Shown here: piece by piece, positions 17,185-25,600 of the stretch
How positions within the stretch are numbered: position 1 is the stretch's first letter
Layout: every line of letters starts with the position of its first letter
Source: Chitinophagales bacterium 33-2
GTDB taxonomy: Bacteria; Bacteroidota; Bacteroidia; Chitinophagales; Chitinophagaceae
DNA length: 64,000 nucleotides
Assembly: GCA_002050435.1 (NCBI GenBank)
Contig: MWYV01000029.1
Span: 1-64,000 of the forward strand
Direction: 5' to 3'
Translations under genes and position numbers: made by a program
The notes under the pieces: model-generated
Told to the model about the DNA's origin: nothing
The model's database searches: none
The model's input: only the letters and a program-made list of their open reading frames with translations

Positions 17185-19194
17185 TTATTTTTCATAAACC
17201 TGGATAAGATCCTTTTTCTTCAGCCAGCCTCTTGATGTTTGACCTTCCCCATTGGTAAATACCACATAAACAAAATCATTTTCCTCCTTAACCGGAATGA
17301 GGATGGATTTATTCCAGTGCACGATAAAAGTATTTCGCTTTGTTGATGCATCAGGTTCATTATGAAAATAAGCTTTTGATTTTACCATGTAAAAATCCAT
17401 TCCTTCCGTATATACAGGGGTATTTATTTTTTCTTTTGGATTGGCTGTATTTTTGGTTCCAGGCCTGGCAACCGCAACCGGAACGGACGGAATCGCATTC
17501 TTTATTTCATTTTTTTTATTTGCTTTCTCAATAGAAACCGTTTGTTTGGGATTTTCTTTAACTGGTTTGGAAGAAATGATGATATCGGTGTAAGGCTTTT
17601 GCACAGCTGAGTCGCCCATAACGGCTGTCCGTTCGCGGCCGGGATTATTCCTTTGAGAATTTATAGTGAGTCCGAATAGCAGCGCTGCAATCAAAAAACC
17701 CAAAGCCGTTTTTCCATCAAAAACAAATCTGCTATGGATATTTTTATTTCCACCAATAAAACCAAGGAGTGACCGGATTTTATTTTTAAAAATTGAACTC
17801 CGGGACGCGGCTATTTTATTATTTGACTTGACTGGCATTGTTGCGAACGGGCCAACTGTTTCCGAAGAAACAATTGATTTAGAAACCGGCTTAGGTGAAG
17901 CTTTTGGTTCTTTTAAAACAACTGGTTTCGGCGTCACAACTTCCTGAACCGGGTCAACAGGTTTTAATGGTTCTTGTGACTGATTTAAAACTTCAGTTTT
18001 TGATGATGCAATTTCCTGGATTGGAACCACGGCTTTCGGTTTTACAACTTCCTGAACCGGGTCAACAGGTTTTAATGGTTCTTGTGACTGATTTAAAATT
18101 TCAGTTTTTGATGATGCCATTTCCTGGATTGGAACCACGGCTTTCGGCGTCACAACTTCCGGAACCGGGTGAATAGATTTTAATGGTTCTTGTGACTGAT
18201 TTACAACTTCAGTTTTTGATGATGCAATTTCCTGGATTGGAACCACGGCTTTCGGCGTCACAACTTCTTTAACAGGGGCAACTGTTTTGTTTGTTACTAT
18301 GGGTTTAGCGGCTTCCACTGCCTTAATGACTTCACCATGTGGCGTAGAAGCAATTGGCTTTGGCGGCACTACTGGTATGAAAGGAACAGAATAATTGGTA
18401 ACAGGTGGGATATATCCTCCCTGTGGTTTGCTCCTGTAAAATTTTTCTGCCCTGGGTTGCCTGTTATTCTTGATCAATTGAACATAAACATCTCCCATGT
18501 GGGAATAACTGGTTCCGGATACAGCTCCCTTAATCAAATCACTGAACCAGCCAGGAATCAAACTTTTATCCTTGGTTTTATCTCCTCCTTCTAACAATTC
18601 AATTATCAATTTTCCAAGGTCGGAAATATCTTTTTGTTGTAAAGTTTCCTGGTTAATCTTTGTTTGTCGGGCAGATGCCCCTCCTGTATTTTTAAGCCAT
18701 TCAGAAAAAAATCCGGTTACAAAATATTTATTTTTCTGAGCACTATAGATAACATTGGAAGCTGAAAGACCGCCATGCTGGATTCCTGCTCTATGGCATA
18801 ACGTTAGACTGCGTGCTACCTGTTCCGCAATTTGCATTACTTCTAAAACAGGTAGATCGTCTGCACCACTTGCTTTAATTTTTTGTTGAAGATCCATTCC
18901 TTCCACCCATTCTCGTTCAACATAGGTAAATGGACCGGAAAGTCCCGAGCTCAGCACTTTTGGTATATCCGCCCAGTCATCATTAATAACGCCGGATAAT
19001 TGATTTAAACGATTTTCAAATTCGGACTGTTGTGCCGGAGAAAATTCAAAAGGAAAAATATAAAGTGCGGAGATCAAACCATCCTCGCGGTGCGCTTTGT
19101 AAACATGCCCTCCGGGATGTATGGGCTCCAGTGTTTTTATATGGTGGTGTCCGGTTAACATCTGATGCATTATTGTACACCAGACAATTTTCAT
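17185..19194 (-). CDS. membrane pseudokinase with SH3-like outer domain
   Basis: The 669-residue protein has a Ser/Thr kinase-like domain at about 15-245, but every catalytic landmark is lost: the VAIK Lys position reads SALYIFP, the HxD loop reads HGGLSASN (140-147), and DFG reads GFF (161-163). A Pro/Val-rich linker follows, with three 36-residue repeats at 310-417. One membrane helix spans about 494-511. The C-terminus (605-663) is the SH3-like domain (AYFHNEPDASTKRNTF ... GWLKKKDL) also found on the two active kinases at 40.3-43.8 kb. It is likely a non-catalytic receptor or scaffold working with those kinases; this is inference. Confidence 0.8.
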   Translation of the reverse strand: MKIVWCTIMHQMLTGHHHIKTLEPIHPGGHVYKAHREDGLISALYIFPFEFSPAQQSEFENRLNQLSGVINDDWADIPKVLSSGLSGPFTYVEREWVEGMDLQQKIKASGADDLPVLEVMQIAEQVARSLTLCHRAGIQHGGLSASNVIYSAQKNKYFVTGFFSEWLKNTGGASARQTKINQETLQQKDISDLGKLIIELLEGGDKTKDKSLIPGWFSDLIKGAVSGTSYSHMGDVYVQLIKNNRQPRAEKFYRSKPQGGYIPPVTNYSVPFIPVVPPKPIASTPHGEVIKAVEAAKPIVTNKTVAPVKEVVTPKAVVPIQEIASSKTEVVNQSQEPLKSIHPVPEVVTPKAVVPIQEMASSKTEILNQSQEPLKPVDPVQEVVKPKAVVPIQEIASSKTEVLNQSQEPLKPVDPVQEVVTPKPVVLKEPKASPKPVSKSIVSSETVGPFATMPVKSNNKIAASRSSIFKNKIRSLLGFIGGNKNIHSRFVFDGKTALGFLIAALLFGLTINSQRNNPGRERTAVMGDSAVQKPYTDIIISSKPVKENPKQTVSIEKANKKNEIKNAIPSVPVAVARPGTKNTANPKEKINTPVYTEGMDFYMVKSKAYFHNEPDASTKRNTFIVHWNKSILIPVKEENDFVYVVFTNGEGQTSRGWLKKKDLIQVYEK
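17944..18267 (-). repeat. three 108-bp coding tandem repeats
   Basis: Within the pseudokinase linker, three consecutive 36-codon units of the form EVVTPKAVVPIQEIASSKTE...PVQ follow each other with few changes, and a fourth begins (EVVTPKPVV) and decays. The units are in frame, so they lengthen the linker without breaking the gene. Confidence 0.9.
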
Positions 19195-19253
19195 TCCTAT
19201 AATTCATGCATTTTGCCAAAATGCAGATTTGTTTTCAACAATGTGTATACACC

Positions 19254-19299
19254 CAAAAAAAGAGAAAGAGTGGACGGACGATCCGCGCTCTTTCTCTTT
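19254..19299 (-). terminator. rho-independent terminator of the tRNA pair
   Basis: The minus strand reads AAAGAGAAAGAG ... CTCTTTCTCTTT followed by a T run: a 12-bp stem immediately after tRNA-Leu. Confidence 0.85.
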
Positions 19300-19309
19300 G
19301 ATGTATGAG

Positions 19310-19395
19310 TGCCCCGGGCCGGACTTGAACCGGCACTCGCATTGCTGCAAACAGGATTTTAAGTCCTGCGTGTCTACCAATTTCACCACCAGGGC
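19310..19395 (-). tRNA. tRNA-Leu (UAA anticodon)
   Basis: The 86-nt class II tRNA has acceptor GCCCTGG/CCGGGGC, anticodon stem CAGGA/TCCTG around CTTAAAA giving anticodon UAA, a long variable arm, and T-arm GGTTCAAGTCC. The discriminator is A. CCA is not encoded. Confidence 0.95.
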
Positions 19396-19457
19396 CCATT
19401 GAACTACAAGCCTAAGCCATGCAGACCAAAAAAAATCCTCCACAAGGGAGGAATTTG

Positions 19458-19530
<73 letters not shown>

Positions 19531-19641
19531 AAATCCCACAAAATCTCCGGCAAATGCCGAAAGTGGGTTGGTAATAATTACCATTATTAAAGAACTAAGG
19601 GGTGCAAAAATAGGTATTGATCCTATTTCAGCAAAAACTTT

Positions 19642-19884
19642 CTATTGTTTTGGTGTACCGTATTTTGGAGTGTACAGGGTACTTTCCTGAATGGTGACTT
19701 TTTCAGGCTTGGTGTTTTCATAACGTTCGTTATACAACCTGTAGCAGCTTCCAAATACAAAGGAAAGCAGACAAAATAATGATAAATAAAACAGGAAAGC
19801 TGAAGAAGAAATCCAGTTGTGCGCAAAATCGCGATCCTGAACTTTATCCAGTTCCTGCTGATATTCTTCCTGGCTGTGATCCAT
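19642..19884 (-). CDS. small single-pass membrane protein
   Basis: The 80-residue frame (ATG 19884, MDHSQEEYQQELDKVQDRDF) has a charged N-terminus, one membrane helix at about 27-48 (SSSAFLFYLSLFCLLSFVFG) and a polar tail. The N-terminus resembles the cytoplasmic end of small inner-membrane proteins. I do not recognise a family. It lies just downstream of the glycosyltransferase gene on the same strand and may be co-transcribed. Confidence 0.6.
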   Translation of the reverse strand: MDHSQEEYQQELDKVQDRDFAHNWISSSAFLFYLSLFCLLSFVFGSCYRLYNERYENTKPEKVTIQESTLYTPKYGTPKQ

Positions 19885-19949
19885 ACTCAAAATTTGATTG
19901 CAAAAATAGTTGATGAAGTCAAATATTTAAAAAGAAATAAGCACCTTTT

Positions 19950-21020
19950 TCATTTTTTATGCTGTAGCTGCTCCATCTCCCCAATTGCCTGGTTAGTGAC
20001 CAACACGCTAAAAGTCTTTTTTTTGTGTAGAAAATATTCAAAAGCAATGTTGCCATTAAAGACCCCTGGAAGCTTTTGTATTGGTCGCCGCCTGTACTGG
20101 ATTTTTTCTGAAGGCCCGGCAAAAACCCAGTAAAAAAATGCAATATGGGCGCGCGCAACCGCAAAAAAATACCCGGCATCACCCCCCAACAAAGCCCTCA
20201 AGGCCGCCGCCTGGTCGAGCATGAGTCGGAAAGGGATCTTCCACCACTTCTCCCTCAAAGGAAGATTCTTAGCCATCATGATCTGATTATTCCTGAAGTT
20301 GAGAAAGGTTTTTCTTGAATTTCCTTTTGGTAAAGTGCCTCCGCCAACATGATACACCACAGCATCCGGGATGCACCAGAGTTGCAGACCCATAAGCTGA
20401 AGGCGCCAGCAAAGATCAATTTCTTCCATGTGTGCAAAGAAGTATGCATCAAAACCACCAGCAGCCATAAATGATTCTTTCCGGATAAAGAATGCCGCGC
20501 CGCTGGCCCAGAAAATTTGTTGCGGATGGTTGTACTGTCCATGATCGGTTTCACAATGTTCAAATATTCTTCCTCTGGAAAAGGCATAACCAAATTGATC
20601 GATCCATCCTCCTGCAGCACCGGCATACTCAAATTGCTGCTTATTCTGGTAGGAAAGAATTTTGGGTTGAACGGCCGCAATCACCGGGTGGTCTTCCATA
20701 AAACTTACTAGTGGATCCAACCAACCTGAAGTTACTTCAACATCAGAATTCAATAAAACAAGATAAGTTGCATCTACCTGCTCCAGTGCTTCGTTATAGC
20801 CTTTCGCAAAACCATAATTTTCCTTAAGCCTTATGATCTCTACTATCGGGTAAGCTTCTTCTAGAAAAGAAATTGAATCATCGGAAGATGCATTATCCGC
20901 AACAATGATCCTTAAGTTACCATAACCTGAAGCCAGAACCGAAGGAAGGAATTTTTCGAGATAAGGTTTTCCGTTCCAGTTCAAAATCACAATTGCAACA
21001 GATGGTAATGCAGTCAACAA
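19950..21020 (-). CDS. family 2 glycosyltransferase
   Basis: The 356-residue protein is a GT-A fold inverting glycosyltransferase of the rhamnosyltransferase-like group, probably acting at the inner membrane on surface polysaccharide. It shows VAIVILNWNGKPYLEKFL at the start, the nucleotide motif VADNASSDDS, the metal-binding LLNSDVEV, and the acceptor-side ED-like motif HMEEIDLCWRLQLMG. The start is TTG at 21020; no in-frame ATG exists upstream before a stop. No polysaccharide cluster surrounds it, so the acceptor is unknown. Confidence 0.85.
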   Translation of the reverse strand: MLTALPSVAIVILNWNGKPYLEKFLPSVLASGYGNLRIIVADNASSDDSISFLEEAYPIVEIIRLKENYGFAKGYNEALEQVDATYLVLLNSDVEVTSGWLDPLVSFMEDHPVIAAVQPKILSYQNKQQFEYAGAAGGWIDQFGYAFSRGRIFEHCETDHGQYNHPQQIFWASGAAFFIRKESFMAAGGFDAYFFAHMEEIDLCWRLQLMGLQLWCIPDAVVYHVGGGTLPKGNSRKTFLNFRNNQIMMAKNLPLREKWWKIPFRLMLDQAAALRALLGGDAGYFFAVARAHIAFFYWVFAGPSEKIQYRRRPIQKLPGVFNGNIAFEYFLHKKKTFSVLVTNQAIGEMEQLQHKK

Positions 21021-21075
21021 ACAAATAATTTCATCAAAAATAATAGATGCCGATTGTACTTGCTATTTTCATATT

Positions 21076-22227
21076 ATGTTTCGTCAAATACTGAACTGGC
21101 GTGCACTTGTGTCGCTGCTGGCCATATTCATAGTAAGTGGCACCATCTGGTATTCTTCCTACCTGGCCAAAAAGATCGAAAAAGAAGAAAGGCAAAAAGT
21201 GGAGCAATGGGTAGAAGCCACCAGTTTACTGGCCAGTCCGGCGAGTACCGGTGATACCAGGTTAAACCTGAAGATCATTCGCGATAATGATGATATTCCG
21301 ATCATCTGGGCCAATGAAAGAGACAGCATCATAGAACACATCAACCTTGATGCAAAGCAGTTGTCAGACCATCCAGATTATCCAAAACAACAACTTCAAA
21401 AATTTAAAACTGAAAATCCTCCTATCACCTGGATCGACCCCCTGGATTCATCACGCATTAACCGTTATTATTATGGACACAGCAGGTTATTGGATGAAGT
21501 ACGGTATTACCCGCTTGTGCAATTATTTATTATAGGCTTATTCATTATAATCACGGTAACAGCATTAAGAAGCAGTTACCGGTCGGTGCAAAACCAGGTT
21601 TGGGCCGGAATGGCAAAAGAAACAGCGCACCAGCTGGGCACACCTGTTTCTTCCCTTGAAGGCTGGGTGGAAATATTAAAAGAAACACATGCCAGAGAAA
21701 GTTTTTTACCTGAAATCGAAAAGGATGTAACCAGACTGCGACTGGTAACCGACAGGTTTGGAAAAATTGGCAGTACACCTAAACTGGAAGAAAAAAATAT
21801 CATTGCGCAGATCGAGGACATGGTGGAATATATCAGGAAGCGTGCTGGAGGCAAAGTGCAATTTTCGATACTTACGCATAATAAAACCTATTTGCCGGCG
21901 AAAGTGTCGGCACCACTATTTGACTGGGTGATTGAAAACCTTTTGAAAAATGCACTCGATGCTTTGGAGGGCAAAGGAAAGATTGAAGTAGATATCCATG
22001 AAAATGAAAGGGAAGTGATCATCGATATTTCGGATACCGGCAAGGGCATCAGCAAACAAAATCTATCAAAGGTGTTTATGCCCGGGTTTACCACAAAGAA
22101 GCGTGGATGGGGATTGGGATTGAGTTTATCTAAAAGGATTGTGGAGATTTATCATAAGGGAAGTTTGGTTGTAAAATCTTCTGAGCTTGGAAAAGGGACA
22201 ACTTTTCGGATTGTACTGATAAAGTAA
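21076..22227 (+). CDS. sensor histidine kinase
   Basis: The 383-residue kinase has a membrane helix at about 10-32, a short extracytoplasmic loop and a second helix at about 145-165. The DHp segment reads AKETAHQLGTPVSSLEGW, a HisKA variant with His-Gln in place of His-Glu. The ATPase part has NLLKNALDAL, ISDTGKGIS and GWGLGLSLSKRIVEIYH. It is divergent from the glycosyltransferase with 55 bp between starts. No response regulator is adjacent. Confidence 0.88.
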   Translation: MFRQILNWRALVSLLAIFIVSGTIWYSSYLAKKIEKEERQKVEQWVEATSLLASPASTGDTRLNLKIIRDNDDIPIIWANERDSIIEHINLDAKQLSDHPDYPKQQLQKFKTENPPITWIDPLDSSRINRYYYGHSRLLDEVRYYPLVQLFIIGLFIIITVTALRSSYRSVQNQVWAGMAKETAHQLGTPVSSLEGWVEILKETHARESFLPEIEKDVTRLRLVTDRFGKIGSTPKLEEKNIIAQIEDMVEYIRKRAGGKVQFSILTHNKTYLPAKVSAPLFDWVIENLLKNALDALEGKGKIEVDIHENEREVIIDISDTGKGISKQNLSKVFMPGFTTKKRGWGLGLSLSKRIVEIYHKGSLVVKSSELGKGTTFRIVLIK

Positions 22228-22250
22228 TTATTTTTGCCCTCCTTTCAGGG

Positions 22251-22335
22251 GCCCAGGTGGCGAAATTTGGTAGACGCACCACCTTGAGGTGGTGGCGCCG
22301 GAAACGGTGTGCTGGTTCGAATCCAGTCTTGGGCA
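22251..22335 (+). tRNA. tRNA-Leu (GAG anticodon)
   Basis: An 85-nt class II tRNA: acceptor GCCCAGG/CTTGGGC, anticodon stem CCACC/GGTGG around TTGAGGT giving GAG, a long variable arm, and T-arm GGTTCGAATCC. The discriminator is A; CCA is not encoded. Confidence 0.95.
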
Positions 22336-22337
22336 CG

Positions 22338-22371
22338 AAACCCTGTTTCAAAATTGAAATAGGGTTTTTTT
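22338..22371 (+). terminator. rho-independent terminator after tRNA-Leu(GAG)
   Basis: AAACCCTGTTTCAA pairs with TTGAAATAGGGTTT and is followed by a T run, directly after the tRNA. Confidence 0.85.
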
Positions 22372-22381
22372 ATTTCTGGAT

Positions 22382-22442
22382 TGTGCTGGTTCGAATCCGG
22401 CCTTTCTGCGGTACGCAGGCCTGCCTTCGGTAGGCGGCTTTG
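22382..22442 (+). repeat. tRNA T-arm fragment fused to a palindromic repeat
   Basis: TGTGCTGGTTCGAATCC (22382-22398) exactly repeats 22308-22324 inside the adjacent tRNA-Leu gene. It is followed by GCCTGCCTTCGGTAGGC, a short hairpin related to the GCCTGCC elements at 9974 and 57257. Past this, 22443-22641 shows nothing I can name. Confidence 0.6.
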
Positions 22443-22641
22443 GGTACTTTATTACCTTGTACTCCTTTGATTTAAAAGATTCTTTATTTAGTATATGTTA
22501 CAATGTGCGCTATTCTTTCTTTTTCAACCTGCCTAATAACAGTCAGAAAAACACACCGGATAACACACGATACATTGTATCTTTCAGGTTCCAGCATTTA
22601 TGTAGATCAGACACTTAACCGTATAATTTCCTTTACTACTT

Positions 22642-25600
22642 ATGGCTTCAGATAAAGTCACCCCTGGAATTGCCGTGCCCGAATTTTTATCGGGAGGTGG
22701 AGAAATGGGCAAACTCATTCGTTCCTTTGATTGGTCTAAAACCCCCTTGGGTTCACCCGATACCTGGCCGCAAAGTTTACGCACCACGGTAAGCTTATGT
22801 ATTGCCTCCAATTTCCCTATATCCATTGCCTGGGGCCCGCACCGGGTGCAGATTTATAACGATGGTTACTGGCCCATATGCGGCGACAAGCATCCAACTT
22901 CAATGGGACAGGACTATAAAGAATGCTGGTTATCAGCGTGGCCGGTTATTGGACAGGCATTCGAAGAAGCAACTTTGGGACAGACACGATTTCTTGAAAA
23001 CCAACGAATGTTTCTTGATCGGTATGGATATTTGGAAGAAACTTTTTTTACTTTCTCTTTCAGTCCTATTCTCGATGAATCCGGCGGCGTAGGCGGGCTG
23101 TTTCACCCTGTTACAGAATTGACACAACAAACACTTGCCGAAAGAAGATTAAATATTTTACGCGCCGTAGCCGACAACACGGTAAACGCCAGAACCGAAG
23201 GGGAAGCATCTGCTCTGATATTGAAATGCTTAAAAGATTTTGAACTGGATCTCCCGTTTGTATTGTTGTACTCAGTTGCTGCTGATGGTAAAGAAGCGCA
23301 TCTGCAAGGAAGTGTTGGTGTTGAAAGGGATTCACCTCTTGCCCCTGCAAAAATTAACCTCGAAGAACACTCTTTGAAAAGTTGGCCATTCACCGAAGTC
23401 ATTCAAAAAGGAAAAGCAGTACCCGTTGAAGGGTTGGGAAAGATTTTTGGAACCTTCGATTGCGGCCCTTATGCCGAACCGCCAGAACAAGCGTTGGTTT
23501 TTCCGGTAACCCTTCATGGTACGGATCATAAAAATTATGTACTGGTAGCGGGTGTCAGTTCCAGGCGAAACCTCGATGAAAAGTACCTGTTGTTTTATGA
23601 GCTTTTATCTGCGTCTGTCACCAATGCATTAACCAAAGCAAGAGCATACGATGAAGAACGGAAAAAAGCTGAAGCACTTGCCGAAATTGATAAAGCAAAA
23701 ACGGTGTTTTTCTCCAACATCAGCCATGAGTTTCGTACACCGCTTACGCTGATGCTTGGTTCTTTGGAAGAATTACTCAATAAACCTACTGGTGAAATTG
23801 CAGTTTCTGATAAAGAGGCAATTGAAACATCTCACCGCAACGCCATGCGTTTGCTCCGCCTGGTAAACAATCTGCTTGATTTCAGCCGCATTGAAGCAGG
23901 AAGAGTACAGGCACAATACCAATTGACCGACTTAGCAAAATTTACTACTGAGCTGGCAAGCAATTTTCGTTCAGTAGTGGAAAATGCAGGATTGACCTTT
24001 CGGGTAAAAACAGATGCCGTCCTTCAGCCCGTTTACATTGATAAAGAAATGTGGGAAAAAATTGTCCTCAATCTTCTTTCAAATGCTTTTAAATATACAC
24101 TAAAAGGAAGCATAACAGTTTCATTGACTACCGAAAACAACCAGGTATTATTAAGGGTAAAAGATACCGGTGTAGGCATTCCCGAAAATGAATTGCCTAA
24201 AATGTTCCAGCGTTTTCATCGTGTTAAAAACGTGGTGGGCAGAACGTATGAAGGAACAGGGATTGGTTTATCATTGGTAAGTGAGTTGGTTCAATTGCAT
24301 GGTGGAAAAATCTCTGTCCAAAGTAAGGAGGGAGAAGGATCGGTCTTTACGGTTTACATACCCACAGGTAAGTTGCATTTACCAATAGACCATGTACTTG
24401 AAAAAGAAATAGATTTTAAAGCTTCTCTTAGCGATGCTTTTAAAGATGAGGCAACAACGCTTATTGACCATAGCGTTCTTACAGGTAACGGAACGGAGTC
24501 TTTCGAAGGACAAACAGATGCGGCCACTGTTTTAGTGGTGGATGACAATGCCGACATGAGGGCCTACATAAGAAATCTTTTAAAAAAGCAATATCGTGTT
24601 GTTACAGCTAGCAATGGAATGGAAGCTTTACATCAAATAAAAAATCATTCCCCGCAGTTGATTCTAAGCGATATAATGATGCCTGTTATGGACGGCATTG
24701 GCTTAATGAAAACCGTAAAAGACAATGTTGAAACACAAAATATACCAGTCATTTTACTCTCTGCCCGGGCAGGTGAAGAAGCAAAAATTGAAGGTTATGA
24801 AACCGGGGCTGATGATTATTTAGTTAAACCATTTTCAGCAAAGGAATTAGTAGCAAGAGTGGCTTCCCAGTTAAAAACCAGTAACACAAGAAAACAAATT
24901 CAACAACAATTACAGAATATAATTACACAGGCTCCGGTGGCAATGTGTGTGTTGCGTGGCCCAACTTATATTGTAGAAGTTGCCAACGAAAGAGTGCTGG
25001 AGCTCTGGGGCAAAACTTCGGAGCAAATGATGAACAAGCCCATATTTGAAGCCATGCCCGATGCTGCAGGGCAAGGATTTGAAGATCTGCTGAATAATGT
25101 TTATAAAACAGGCATCCCATTTATTGCAAACGAACTGCCTATTGACCTTATCAGGAAAGGAAAGCTTGAAAGGGCATTTTTGAATTTTGTTTATGAGCCG
25201 TTGTACGAGGCCGATGGAAAAATATCAGGTATTGTAGCTGTAGCTACCGAAATAACAGAACAGGTAATTGCCAGCAAAAAAATAGAAGAAAGCGAACATA
25301 AATTCCGCATTGCAATTGAAGGCGGCGGTTTAGGCACTTATGATTTTTATCCGCAAACAGGTGAATTGTCCTGGTCGGAAAAAACAAAAGAATTTTTTGG
25401 TCTGCCCCCGGAAGCAGAAGTTGATTATAGTATTTATCTTAAAGGTTTGCATCCGGATGACAGGGAAAGATCTGATGACGCCATTCAAAAAGCAATGGAA
25501 CCAAAAAGGGGCGGACTGTATGAGAATGAATACCGCACTGTTGGTATAACTGATGGTAAATTAAGATGGGTAAGATCCAAAGGAAAAGTAAATTTTGATA

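Larger units (their letters stand above)
16313..17542. repeat. exact tandem duplication, 2 x 615 bp
   Basis: Unit 1 (16313-16927) and unit 2 (16928-17542) read identically by eye. Each unit holds the 3' end of the plus-strand YD gene, the 10-bp convergent spacer and the 3' end of the minus-strand pseudokinase gene. The left flank differs (cgataa vs accgtt) and the right flank differs (gaacaa vs tgtttg), fixing the borders with no junction microhomology. Both full genes survive because the complete YD gene uses unit 1 and the complete pseudokinase gene uses unit 2. Confidence 0.95.

Noticed and set aside
17944-18267. Regular 108-bp repeats considered as a CRISPR array or VNTR
   Set aside because: Units are contiguous, in frame and have no spacers; they encode a protein linker.
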